64,000 bases of DNA, from assembly GCF_003287275.1 (NCBI RefSeq), contig NZ_QEVW01000005.1, positions 62,001 to 126,000 of the forward strand, in the 5' to 3' direction. The position numbers and the translations under genes are program-made. The DNA is from Paenibacillus taichungensis (GTDB lineage: Bacteria; Bacillota; Bacilli; Paenibacillales; Paenibacillaceae). The notes beneath the pieces were generated by a model, which worked only from the letters and a program-made list of their open reading frames with translations, searched no databases and was not told the DNA's origin. Position 1 is the first letter of the stretch, and each line of letters begins with the position of its first letter. Shown piece after piece: positions 28,902 through 37,213 of this stretch.

Positions 28902-29072
28902 ATGTTTAACGTGTTGAAGACTCTTTTTGAAAATAAATGCCCGCTGTGTAACGAAAAATTACAAGTTCACAGTGATGCGTTATGTGCTACAAAAACATGC
29001 TCCGAATGTCACTACAAAGAAGAGAGCTATGGCTCTCTCGGTGTGCGTATTGTCTATGACACCACAAAATGA
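28902..29072 (+). CDS. Small zinc-ribbon protein, 56 residues
   Basis: Short reading frame MFNVLKTLFENKCPLCNEKL..., ending DTTK. It has two CxxC knuckles, CPLC (residues 13-16) and CSEC (33-36), spaced as in a treble-clef or zinc-ribbon fold. I found no homologous name. The start is supported by the protein pattern rather than by a strong ribosome binding site (only GAGTG nearby). A -10 TATAAT lies about 40 bp upstream and a strong terminator follows, so it is a self-contained transcription unit. It probably binds zinc and nucleic acid or protein; function unknown. Confidence 0.7.
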   Translation: MFNVLKTLFENKCPLCNEKLQVHSDALCATKTCSECHYKEESYGSLGVRIVYDTTK

Positions 29073-29172
29073 TAAAAGACGCATGCCTGCTTATTGTATC
29101 ATGATCTCTGAACTACTGGGATGACTATATAGAATTATTTTCATAATAAATACTCTTCTTATTATGGGATAC

Positions 29173-29220
29173 AAAAAAACGGTGTAGAACGATTTATTCG
29201 TTCTGCACCGTTTTTCTTTT
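29173..29220. terminator. Bidirectional terminator between the zinc-ribbon gene and the SDR gene
   Basis: ACGGTGTAGAACGA-TTTAT-TCGTTCTGCACCGT with A7 and T5 flanks. Confidence 0.9.
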
Positions 29221-29259
29221 ATTTTTCAGATACGGAGTGGCAAACTTACAACTCAAATC

Positions 29260-30015
29260 TTATTTTGTTTTGAAGCTGAGGAATCCATCATCTACTGCAA
29301 CCGTTGTACCATTCACTGCACTTGCAGCGTCACTGAACAGGAAGGCTACAACACTCGCAACTTTCTCCGGTTGAATGAGCTCTCCGCGCATATGTTGCGT
29401 GGCAAGCGCATCCTTCATCGCTTTGTCATCACCCAGAATCGGTGTTTCAATGAAGCCTGGCGCTACACCAACCACACGAATGCCATGTTCGGCAAGTTCC
29501 AAGGCACCGGATTTGGACATCATCACGACAGCTGCCTTGGCTGCATTGTAGTTAAAGCTTCCCACCGCAGCAATACTGCCATAGATCGAAGCTGTATTTA
29601 CAATGGTACCCTGTACATTCAGTTCAACCATTTTTTTTGCGCCATAATACATGCCGTAATACACACTGTGTTGGTCAACATCGATTACTCTGTGATAGGA
29701 TTCCGGGTCCATCTCCAGAAATGGCTTCACAAGTCCAATGCCCGCATTGTTGAAAATACCACTCAATGTTCCGTATTTCTCTACGGTCCAGTCGATCAGA
29801 GCTTTGATCTCGTCTCCTTTGGACACGTCCACTTTGTATGCCCCGGCTGTGCCACCACCTGCTTCAATCTCAGTTGCAAGCTTTCTCGCACCCTCTTCGT
29901 TAAAGTCTGCTATGACAATCGTTGCACCCAGATCCGAAAGCTGAAGCGCTGTTTCTTTACCAATACCACTCGCTCCGCCAGTGATAATGATTACTTTTCC
30001 ATTTTGTTCAGACAT
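29260..30015 (-). CDS. Short-chain dehydrogenase/reductase (SDR)
   Basis: Cytosolic NAD(P)-dependent oxidoreductase of 251 residues, classical SDR length. Cofactor loop TGGASGIG, structural NNAG, catalytic NTAS...YNAAK (Ser and the Tyr-x-x-x-Lys), and the PG motif VAPGFIETP. Start ATG 30015 with AAAGGAG upstream; the upstream in-frame start at 30069 lacks a site. It is the last gene of a UvrA-like/MFS/SDR run downstream of a MarR-controlled promoter, so it may detoxify the same compound that the MFS protein exports. Substrate unknown. Confidence 0.92.
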   Translation of the reverse strand: MSEQNGKVIIITGGASGIGKETALQLSDLGATIVIADFNEEGARKLATEIEAGGGTAGAYKVDVSKGDEIKALIDWTVEKYGTLSGIFNNAGIGLVKPFLEMDPESYHRVIDVDQHSVYYGMYYGAKKMVELNVQGTIVNTASIYGSIAAVGSFNYNAAKAAVVMMSKSGALELAEHGIRVVGVAPGFIETPILGDDKAMKDALATQHMRGELIQPEKVASVVAFLFSDAASAVNGTTVAVDDGFLSFKTK

Positions 30016-30081
30016 AACGTAGGTCTCCTTTGATAAGAACAAATTGTCATATCGAGCATACAAATCCATTACATAGTCTTG

Positions 30082-31611
30082 CTAGTGTGAAGCAAAATAT
30101 TCATCTGACTCAGAAGCAGGGTCGAATTTTTCCTTACTCATAAACCACGCAGCCAATAGGGCAATAACGGCCGGAATGATGGCCCAGGCAAACGTATGAA
30201 CGATGGATGAGGACAATGCTTCTGTAATCTTATCCAACATTGGCGCAGGAATATCAGCACGAGTGTCCGGTTTTAGGACTAAGCTAGGATCACTCAGATT
30301 CACGCCACCACCCTGCTCACTACCATTACTATTTCCAAAGAAGGAGACCAATTTACTCGTAAATACGTGACTTTGTACGATACCAAATACCGTGATTCCC
30401 AACGTCATACCGAGTTCCCTATTGAAGTTAAGTGTTGAACTGGCCGAACCACGCTGTCTTGCCGAGAAACCGTGAATGGCTGCATTGCTCAATACAGAGA
30501 ACGAAGACCCAATGCCCAGACCAACCAGAATCATGAAGATAGTCACCATAAATCGGGAGGAATCTGTCGTTAACGTTGTCAGCAAGGCAATACCAATAAC
30601 CAGCAGCGCGAGTGTAGGTAACATGATGGAGCGGTATCTGAGCTTGGTAAGCATGGCTCCTCCACCCGCAGCTGTCACAACCGATCCAAGCATCATCGGC
30701 AGAAGAACAAGACCGGAATTGGTGGCCGATCCACCAAGTACACCCTGAATATAAATGGGGATATAGATGGAAGCTGTAATAAAGGCTGCACCGCTAAATA
30801 TGGCCATCAGATTGCTGGTGGAATACAGTCGATTTTTGAACATGCTAAATGTAATAATCGGTTCTGCCACTCGGCGCTCTATGAACACAAATGCAGTCAT
30901 CAGCACGGCGAACGCAGCAAACAAACCCACGATCATGCTGGAATTCCAGGCGTATTCCTTGCCTCCAAGTTCAAGTGCAAACATGAGGCATACGATGGAA
31001 GCTACCAGTGTGAATGCGCCAAAATAGTCAATTTTCTGTTTGGAATGCTCTACGGATTCTTTATAGAAGAATGCAATCATGACAAAGGCGATCAGACCAA
31101 GTGGCAGGTTGATATAGAAAATCCAGGACCAATGAATGTAATCGGTAAGATAGGCTCCGAGAAGAGGTCCGAAAATACTGGATAAACCAAAGACTGCACC
31201 GAATAGTCCCCCCACTTTACCCCGTTTGTCTGCGGGAACGACATCAAACATAATGGTAAATGCGATCGGCATCAACGCCCCGCCGCCGATTCCCTGAATC
31301 GCACGATAAATACTGAGCTGAATGATGGAATCCGCCGTCCCGCACAATGCAGAACCAATCATAAATACAATGATTCCAAAAATGAAAAATCGCTTGCGCC
31401 CATACATATCCGATAGTTTACCGAAGATCGGCATACCCGCCATCTCTGCAACCATATAGGCAGAGGTGACCCACATTAATTTATCAAATCCACCAAGATC
31501 ACCTACGATGGTACCAATTGCAGTGGCAACGATGGTGTTATCCATCGAAGCCATAAGAATGGCAAGCAGCAAGCCTGCAAGAATAACGCCTAATTTATTG
31601 CTTTTTACCAT
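30082..31611 (-). CDS. MFS multidrug efflux transporter, DHA2 (EmrB/QacA) type
   Basis: Fourteen-helix exporter, 509 residues. N-terminal segment LAILMASMDNTIVATAIGTIVGDLGG holds the DHA2 Asp in helix 1 (split mentally at MDNTIV). Motif A is GKLSDMYGRKRFF, and motif C is FGLSSIFGPLLGAYLTD in helix 5. Start ATG 31611 with AAGGGG upstream. It is 27 bp downstream of the UvrA-like gene and 66 bp upstream of the SDR gene. The divergent MarR gene makes antimicrobial or phenolic efflux the most likely role. Confidence 0.93.
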   Translation of the reverse strand: MVKSNKLGVILAGLLLAILMASMDNTIVATAIGTIVGDLGGFDKLMWVTSAYMVAEMAGMPIFGKLSDMYGRKRFFIFGIIVFMIGSALCGTADSIIQLSIYRAIQGIGGGALMPIAFTIMFDVVPADKRGKVGGLFGAVFGLSSIFGPLLGAYLTDYIHWSWIFYINLPLGLIAFVMIAFFYKESVEHSKQKIDYFGAFTLVASIVCLMFALELGGKEYAWNSSMIVGLFAAFAVLMTAFVFIERRVAEPIITFSMFKNRLYSTSNLMAIFSGAAFITASIYIPIYIQGVLGGSATNSGLVLLPMMLGSVVTAAGGGAMLTKLRYRSIMLPTLALLVIGIALLTTLTTDSSRFMVTIFMILVGLGIGSSFSVLSNAAIHGFSARQRGSASSTLNFNRELGMTLGITVFGIVQSHVFTSKLVSFFGNSNGSEQGGGVNLSDPSLVLKPDTRADIPAPMLDKITEALSSSIVHTFAWAIIPAVIALLAAWFMSKEKFDPASESDEYFASH

Positions 31612-31638
31612 GATTATTTTTCCCCTTATCCATTCTGA

Positions 31639-34143
31639 TTAAAGCCCTTCGGCTAATATACGCTTCAAAAATTGTCCTGTATGGGAGGCTCTGATCTCCG
31701 CCACCTGCTCCGGCGTACCTTCGGCTACCAGCTCGCCACCCGCTGCGCCACCTTCTGGGCCAATGTCAATAACCCAATCGGATTCCCGAATCAATTCCAG
31801 ACTGTGCTCTACAACGAGAACGGTATTCCCCGATTCAACCAGCTTATCCAGCAAAATATGGAGTTGCTTGATGTCTGACGGATGAAGGCCGGTTGTTGGC
31901 TCATCCAACAGATAGAGCGTGTGTTTTTTGGTCTTTTTACTCAGCTCTTTTGCCAGCCTGATCCGCTGTCCCTCACCGCCTGACAATGTTTTAACTGATT
32001 GACCCCACTGGAGGTAACCAAGTCCAACTTCACACAACATCTCGACAAGATCGGCGATTTTGGTCTGACTTTTCAAGACAGGCAGACTTTCGGCAACCGA
32101 CATATTTAGGACATCGGATATCGAGAAGCCTTCGTATTGAACCTGTAACACTTCATCCACGAACCGTCTGCCCTTGCAGTCATGACAAGTTACCTCCAGA
32201 TCAGGCAGGAAGTTCATGTCTACAGACAATACCCCAAGACCTTGACAGGTTTCACAACGCCCTCCGGGTGTATTGAACGAGAAGTGCTTCGCAGTTAGCT
32301 TTCGTGCTTTGGCATCTGGCAAACCAGCGAATAGCTGACGCAGATGCGTAAATACATCGGTGTAGGTGGCAACATTCGACCGTTGCATTCTGCCCATCGG
32401 AGTTTGGTCAAAAATAACGATATCACCTACGTGCTCCAAGCCTGTTATCTCTTCACAACCTGTTGGTTTCAGACCTGACTCCAAACCCTGTGCGAGGATA
32501 TCAAATACAAGCGTGGATTTGCCGGACCCCGAAACACCCGTTACGGAGATCAGTGTTCCTAATGGAAAAGATACAACCGGAATATCGATGTTGCGCAAAT
32601 GCGCTCCCCGGATGGCAAGATGCTGCCCCGTACCTGTTCTTCGGTTATAAGAAGGACTAGCCAAAGATTCATTTCTCAGATAAGCTCCCGTAACCGAAAG
32701 TTCACTTGCCATTAAATCCTCCAGACTCCCTTCACCAACAACTATCCCTCCATTGACTCCAGCACCAGGTCCAATGTCGATCACATGATCGGCAGCACGC
32801 ATCATCTCAATATCGTGTTCAATGACGAGGATCGTATTGCCCAGATCACGAAGCTCCTGAAGTACACGAATCAGGCCAATGGTATCTTTCGGATGAAGCC
32901 CTGTTGTCGGTTCGTCCAGAATATACAATACACCCGTTAAACCAGAGCCCAGAAGCGATGCAAGTCGTAATCGCTGAGCTTCACCACCAGATAAAGTTAC
33001 GGTCTGACGATCCATGGAGAGATAGCCAAGTCCAACATCCATAATGCGCTTCAATTTGGTGGGCAGATCATGAAGGATTGGATCAAGCAGATGATGTGCC
33101 TCGGGTAAGATCACTTCTTGAAGTCCTGCCGTCCATTCCAGCACTTTACTGAATGACCAGTTGGTAACCTCGGAGATAGATGCGCCAGCTACGTTTACCA
33201 ATAGAATTTCTTTTTTCAAACGGTCCCCCTGACATTCAGGACACTGCTGTTGATGAAAAAAACGTCCGTCTTTTTCCGTTCCACCACCTTCTCCTTCCTT
33301 TTCCTTATAGCGTCGCCACAATCCGGGGATTACACCTTCGAACTTGGTTCCCTGGATCGGCTTGATATTAGGGTAATGCTGCTTGAATTCTTCGCTATCG
33401 ACGCCGTAGTACAGCAAGTCACGGTCGATTTCACCAAGGTCCTTCAATGGCCGATCCGGATCGAATCCGAATCCAAAATGCTCTCCAGCTGCAACCAGAA
33501 TTCGGATCTGAATATCCCGATGCACACCATTTAACGAAGCTACACCTCCATCCCGCACACTAAGCTCAGGATTGAATACAGCGGCTTCGTTGATTGATGC
33601 CACATGCCCCAGTCCACTACATACATCACAAGCACCCTCCGGTTTGTTGAACGAAAAGTGTGACATACCCAATTTCTCCAGCTCGACATTGCAATGCGGG
33701 CAATGCATAATCTGATGACCCATGTATTCGTCTTCCTCGGTTAGATGACCAGCCGCTTCCCACGATGGCGAAATGTTGCCGTTACAGAATGGACATGTAC
33801 GCTCCCCAAGTCTGGAAAAAATGAAACGAACGTAAGTGTAAATGTCTGTCACTGTTCCTACCGTTGAGCGTGGATTCCGGTTAGTAATGTGCTGTCCTAC
33901 GCTGATGGAAGGAGAAAGACCTGTGATCGACTCCACTTTTGGTTTGCTGATCGAATCCGATGTTAACCCCATCGATTCCATGTATTGTCTCTGGCATTCT
34001 CGCTGAAGGGTATCCATTGCCAGCGTGGATTTGCCGGAGCCGGACGGACCCGTTAAAACAACCAATTTATACTTCGGAATCGAAAGTGAAATATTCTTCA
34101 GGTTGTTCTCCCGTGCACCTTTAATCATCATTGTGTCTCTCAA
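31639..34143 (-). CDS. UvrA-like excinuclease ATPase (UvrA2 class)
   Basis: Tandem ABC ATPase with zinc modules, about 834 residues against 940-960 for housekeeping UvrA. N-terminal IKGARENNLKNISLSIP, Walker A GPSGSGKST and GVSGSGKST, two signatures LSGGEAQR and LSGGEGQR, and Walker B ILDEPTTGLH and LLDEPTTGLH. CxxC zinc pairs include CPFC/CPHC, CDVC, CPEC, CETC and CHDC. The shortness fits the UvrA2 class, which lacks the UvrB-binding region and is often linked to resistance to DNA-binding drugs. The best start is TTG 34143 behind AAGGGG; ATG 34131 is the alternative. First gene of the operon, divergent from marR. Confidence 0.9.
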   Translation of the reverse strand: MRDTMMIKGARENNLKNISLSIPKYKLVVLTGPSGSGKSTLAMDTLQRECQRQYMESMGLTSDSISKPKVESITGLSPSISVGQHITNRNPRSTVGTVTDIYTYVRFIFSRLGERTCPFCNGNISPSWEAAGHLTEEDEYMGHQIMHCPHCNVELEKLGMSHFSFNKPEGACDVCSGLGHVASINEAAVFNPELSVRDGGVASLNGVHRDIQIRILVAAGEHFGFGFDPDRPLKDLGEIDRDLLYYGVDSEEFKQHYPNIKPIQGTKFEGVIPGLWRRYKEKEGEGGGTEKDGRFFHQQQCPECQGDRLKKEILLVNVAGASISEVTNWSFSKVLEWTAGLQEVILPEAHHLLDPILHDLPTKLKRIMDVGLGYLSMDRQTVTLSGGEAQRLRLASLLGSGLTGVLYILDEPTTGLHPKDTIGLIRVLQELRDLGNTILVIEHDIEMMRAADHVIDIGPGAGVNGGIVVGEGSLEDLMASELSVTGAYLRNESLASPSYNRRTGTGQHLAIRGAHLRNIDIPVVSFPLGTLISVTGVSGSGKSTLVFDILAQGLESGLKPTGCEEITGLEHVGDIVIFDQTPMGRMQRSNVATYTDVFTHLRQLFAGLPDAKARKLTAKHFSFNTPGGRCETCQGLGVLSVDMNFLPDLEVTCHDCKGRRFVDEVLQVQYEGFSISDVLNMSVAESLPVLKSQTKIADLVEMLCEVGLGYLQWGQSVKTLSGGEGQRIRLAKELSKKTKKHTLYLLDEPTTGLHPSDIKQLHILLDKLVESGNTVLVVEHSLELIRESDWVIDIGPEGGAAGGELVAEGTPEQVAEIRASHTGQFLKRILAEGL

Positions 34144-34233
34144 AATCGATCGTCCCCTTTGCAAATAAGTACAGAGTTCGTTAAAATAAGTTGAAATTAT
34201 TCATACGTCAATCTAGTATCTCCAAAATTTATT

Positions 34234-34266
34234 ATCTCGTTAATCTAATATCTCGATAATCAAGAT
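34234..34266. promoter_or_regulatory. Candidate MarR operator between the divergent genes
   Basis: ATCTCGATAATCAAGAT (34250-34266) is a 17-bp palindrome with one mismatched pair, and a related copy ATCTCGTTAATC starts 16 bp earlier (34234). Both lie between the UvrA-like operon and the MarR gene, where a dual operator would be expected. Confidence 0.65.
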
Positions 34267-34295
34267 ATATGTCATCTTAAGAGGAGGGTTATCTT

Positions 34296-34790
34296 TTGTC
34301 AAGAGAACATCAACAACAACCTACCGAATTACAGGAGAATTTTACGTTACGCATGCGAAGCCTGGGTACACGAACCGTTTTATATCAGCAGCATGTGGCT
34401 GCCTCTTTGGGCTTGTACAATAACGATTTCATATCCGTGGATATCCTGCGCGAGAAAGGTCCAATCACTGCAGGTGAGCTGTCAAAACTTACCGGTCTGG
34501 CCACAGGGAGTGTCACGACATTAATTGACAGGCTTGAGAAGAACGGCTTTGTTCGCCGGGAAAATGACCCCAATGACCGCCGTAAAGTCATCATTGTGCC
34601 TTTGTACGAAAACAAGGAAGAGGTCAGCAGCACATACCTCACCCTTCACGCAGCTATGGTTAAACTGGCTTCCACTTACACTGAGGAAGAACTGGAGCTT
34701 ATTACAGGGTTTCTAAGCAAAGCAGGAAATGTACTGGATGAACAGATTGATGATCTAAGTTCCAAAATTCGTGGCAAATCAACATCTTGA
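34296..34790 (+). CDS. MarR-family transcriptional regulator
   Basis: 164-residue dimeric winged-helix regulator. The HTH is GPITAGELSKLTGLATGSVTTL, split at its Leu-Ala turn, and the wing is RRENDPNDRRKVIIVPL. Start TTG 34296 with GAGGAGGG upstream. It is divergent from the UvrA-like/MFS/SDR operon, with operator-like repeats in the 152-bp gap, so it most likely represses both itself and the operon until a ligand binds. Ligand unknown. A strong terminator follows. Confidence 0.93.
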   Translation: MSREHQQQPTELQENFTLRMRSLGTRTVLYQQHVAASLGLYNNDFISVDILREKGPITAGELSKLTGLATGSVTTLIDRLEKNGFVRRENDPNDRRKVIIVPLYENKEEVSSTYLTLHAAMVKLASTYTEEELELITGFLSKAGNVLDEQIDDLSSKIRGKSTS

Positions 34791-34802
34791 TATTAGAAAA
34801 AT

Positions 34803-34857
34803 AAAAAGGACGATATCCGCATGTGATCAAAATCACTCCGGTATATCGTCCTTTTTA
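34803..34857. terminator. Terminator between marR-like gene and lipoprotein gene
   Basis: AAAAAGGACGATAT arm (34803-34816) paired with ATATCGTCCTTTTT, with an internal GTGAT/ATCAC helix. Bidirectional. Confidence 0.9.
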
Positions 34858-34907
34858 CATGAGATTAAATTAACTTGCTATTGGTCAAAGCCTAGCCTGT
34901 TTAAAAC

Positions 34908-35381
34908 TTAATTGGATTCGTTGCCAAGCCCGCTTAACGGATCTTTTAAACCATTAATATTATTAATCAATTCGGGAATTCCTGTCTTCTCCCAGTTTTC
35001 TGCAGTAAAGCCCTGCTCTGCAAGCGTATTCTCAAATTGACCCACCACTTCAGTTAATTGATTGTTGTAACTGACCAGATTTTCATGAATACTTTCTCCT
35101 ATCACTGGTGCTGTCAGCTGAGAGAATTCACTGGCTTCCGCCTGAATCTGATCTATTTTCTCCTGTACCTGAGTTGTTATTTCCGGGTTACTCACCGCTC
35201 CAGATGCGAGTTCTTGCAGATCGGCTCCGGCGTTCGATACTTGTTCTATATAATCAGTAGCCCCACTAACGTAATTCAAACTTTGATTCGCTTGTTCTAC
35301 AACCGAACAGGCGGATATCACAAGAATACTTGATGCAATGAGGCCTGCCATCATCAATGTATGCTTTCTTTTCCGTTTAAT
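34908..35381 (-). CDS. Small lipoprotein of unknown function (DUF6376-like)
   Basis: Lipid-anchored extracytoplasmic protein of about 157 residues with lipobox VISAC, then a helical, Gln/Glu/Asn-rich body. I associate it with the DUF6376 group from length and pattern only. The start is odd. The frame open from TTG 35357 gives a signal peptide with no positive charges, whereas eight codons earlier ATT at 35381 follows GGGGAGAGGG at a 5-nt spacing and would give a KRKRKH n-region, a textbook lipoprotein signal. No ATG or GTG exists upstream. I therefore place the start at ATT, with TTG 35357 as the alternative. Monocistronic. Confidence 0.68.
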   Translation of the reverse strand: MKRKRKHTLMMAGLIASSILVISACSVVEQANQSLNYVSGATDYIEQVSNAGADLQELASGAVSNPEITTQVQEKIDQIQAEASEFSQLTAPVIGESIHENLVSYNNQLTEVVGQFENTLAEQGFTAENWEKTGIPELINNINGLKDPLSGLGNESN

Positions 35382-35519
35382 TATGACCCTCTCCCCTTAT
35401 TCAAATTAAAGTGTTTCTTCCAGATTTATGATAACTGCTCCGTATACTACATTGCAAATGGGTCTGCACTCGGCGTTATTAACATGTATAATAAAGGAAT
35501 CATACGGTAAAGGGATGTC

Positions 35520-36494
35520 ATGAATATGCTTCAGGCCTTAAATGTACGCTTGAACCGCATCATGCCACTGATTACCCCAATCAGCATTATTATTGGCGTT
35601 CTTTGCGGGAGTCTTCTTTCTTCTTATACTTTTTTGTCGCCATGGCTTTTTGCTTTCATGACGTTTGCCGGAAGCATCAGTCTCGGGATACGGGATTTTG
35701 TGAACGTGCTGAAGAAGCCTTTCCCACTGTTTGTTTGTCTGTTTATTTTGCATCTGGCGATGCCTCTCATTGCTCTGGGCATGGGTCACCTGGTCTTCCC
35801 AACGGATGCCTACACGATAACGGGCCTTGTTCTGGCTGCCGTTATTCCAACAGGTGTGAGCAGTTTTATCTGGGTCAGCATCTATCGGGGCAATATCGCG
35901 CTGACACTGTCGATTATCCTGATTGACACCATGCTTGCTCCTTTCGTGGTACCCGGTGTGTTATCCTTGCTGATTGGCACTAGTGTATCGTTGGATATTG
36001 CAGCCATGATGAGCAGTCTTTTCTGGATGATCGTTGTCCCCTCCTTGCTCGGAATGCTTTTGAATGAATGGACCAAAGGGGCCATTGTTCCGGTCTGGGG
36101 GCCCAGACTGAATCCGTTCTCCAAATTGTTCATGGCAGCGGTTGTCGCGATTAATGGTTCTGTTGTTGCCCCCTATTTGGCTGACTTTAACTGGCAGCTC
36201 GCTGGTCTGGCAGCCATCATTATTTTTCTGGCCTCATTTGGCTATGCTCTAAGCTACTTCGTTGCCCGATTACTCGGTTGGAATGAAGCCGATCAGGTTG
36301 CACTTGTGTTCAACGGAGGCATGCGCAATATTAGTGCGGGAGCGGTGCTTGCCGTATCTTATTTCCCTCCACCAGTTGCCGTCCCGGTTGTACTAGGCAT
36401 GGTATTCCAGCAGATGTTGGCCTCGCTTGCAGGATATCTGCTTGGGCGTCGTTCGCAGACTCTTCACAATACTGATAAGACGTCTGCAGCCTAG
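35520..36494 (+). CDS. Bile acid:sodium symporter (BASS) family transporter
   Basis: 324-residue membrane protein with about ten helices. Family landmarks are GSISLGIRDF in the first half, the AAVIPTGVSSFIWVSIYRGN crossing motif (shown within its limits), and FNGGMRNISAGAVLAVSYFP in the second half. Members carry organic anions with sodium; bacterial substrates include keto-pantoate, pyruvate and unknown acids. Start ATG 35520 with AAGGGATG upstream. Monocistronic, with its own promoter region and a strong terminator. Confidence 0.87.
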   Translation: MNMLQALNVRLNRIMPLITPISIIIGVLCGSLLSSYTFLSPWLFAFMTFAGSISLGIRDFVNVLKKPFPLFVCLFILHLAMPLIALGMGHLVFPTDAYTITGLVLAAVIPTGVSSFIWVSIYRGNIALTLSIILIDTMLAPFVVPGVLSLLIGTSVSLDIAAMMSSLFWMIVVPSLLGMLLNEWTKGAIVPVWGPRLNPFSKLFMAAVVAINGSVVAPYLADFNWQLAGLAAIIIFLASFGYALSYFVARLLGWNEADQVALVFNGGMRNISAGAVLAVSYFPPPVAVPVVLGMVFQQMLASLAGYLLGRRSQTLHNTDKTSAA

Positions 36495-36512
36495 TACAAA
36501 ATAAGCAATTCA

Positions 36513-36544
36513 AAAACGCCGACAATATTGTCGGCGTTTTTTTG
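36513..36544. terminator. Rho-independent terminator after the BASS transporter
   Basis: AAAAACGCCGACA-ATAT-TGTCGGCGTTTTTTT. Confidence 0.93.
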
Positions 36545-36576
36545 GTTAAACTTTATTAAGCTACGTACTCTTAAAC

Positions 36577-36837
36577 CTAGTAATCTGAGAGTGAAATTCC
36601 AGCTCCAATGATAAGTACGAACACAAGAATATACACAACAATTCCGATGGCTGCCCACAGCAATGATGCTTTGGCATAATTTGCTTTCGAAGGATTCGAA
36701 TCTCCAAATGCCCAAACAAACAACATAATAATGTTTACAAGCGGAATCATCATAAGGAACAATGTGAGCATCCAACTACCGAAACTTACTGGTGGTGGTC
36801 CTGGCTTATGTACTCTTTGACTAGCAACTTCTGACAT
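36577..36837 (-). CDS. Small two-helix membrane protein of unknown function
   Basis: 86 residues: a Pro-rich cytoplasmic N-terminus (HKPGPPPVSFGSW), helix 1 (LTLFLMMIPLVNIIMLFVWAF), a polar turn with DSNPSKANYAKA, and helix 2 (LLWAAIGIVVYILVFVLII). The start is clear: AGGAGG eight bases before ATG 36837. It resembles many unannotated small Bacillales membrane proteins. No functional clue in neighbours. Confidence 0.8.
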   Translation of the reverse strand: MSEVASQRVHKPGPPPVSFGSWMLTLFLMMIPLVNIIMLFVWAFGDSNPSKANYAKASLLWAAIGIVVYILVFVLIIGAGISLSDY

Positions 36838-37213
36838 ACTATTTTTCCTCCTTTCTCCTTCACTTCAATTGCTACCTGCTAAGACAATCTACTTCTACTT
36901 TATAGAGGAAAAGTTTGCCGTTAATAAAAATACCGGAATTCTCATGAATTTACAATGTAATATTTACCATATTAGTTTTGCCCTTCATAGAATGATAATT
37001 GTAACGACATGAGCAGATCCCTTCTTCCCTTGTAACAGATATGTATAGTAACGATGTCATCCAAATACCGTAGCAAAACGGTTTGGATTTAAAAATACCC
37101 CTTTGTTCAACAAAAATAAATTCATCTTCTCAGATGCTCATACTCTTGTCTACTAAAAGGGGTACCTGTCAGTGATATTCTATTACTGCTATTCCCATCT
37201 CCACAATGCCTGT
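36838..37213. other. Intergenic region between asd and the small membrane protein gene
   Basis: 376 bp without a convincing gene. It holds the leader of the small membrane protein gene and one hairpin, ATCCAAA-TA-CCGT...ACGG-TTTGGAT (37059-37088), followed by TTTAAAAAT on the plus strand. This could be the asd transcript end, although the U-run in the asd direction is poor. Confidence 0.5.

Noticed and set aside
29371-30033. 220-residue open frame on the plus strand
   Set aside because: Exactly opposite the SDR gene; composition (Cys/His/Phe-rich) is typical of an antisense shadow.
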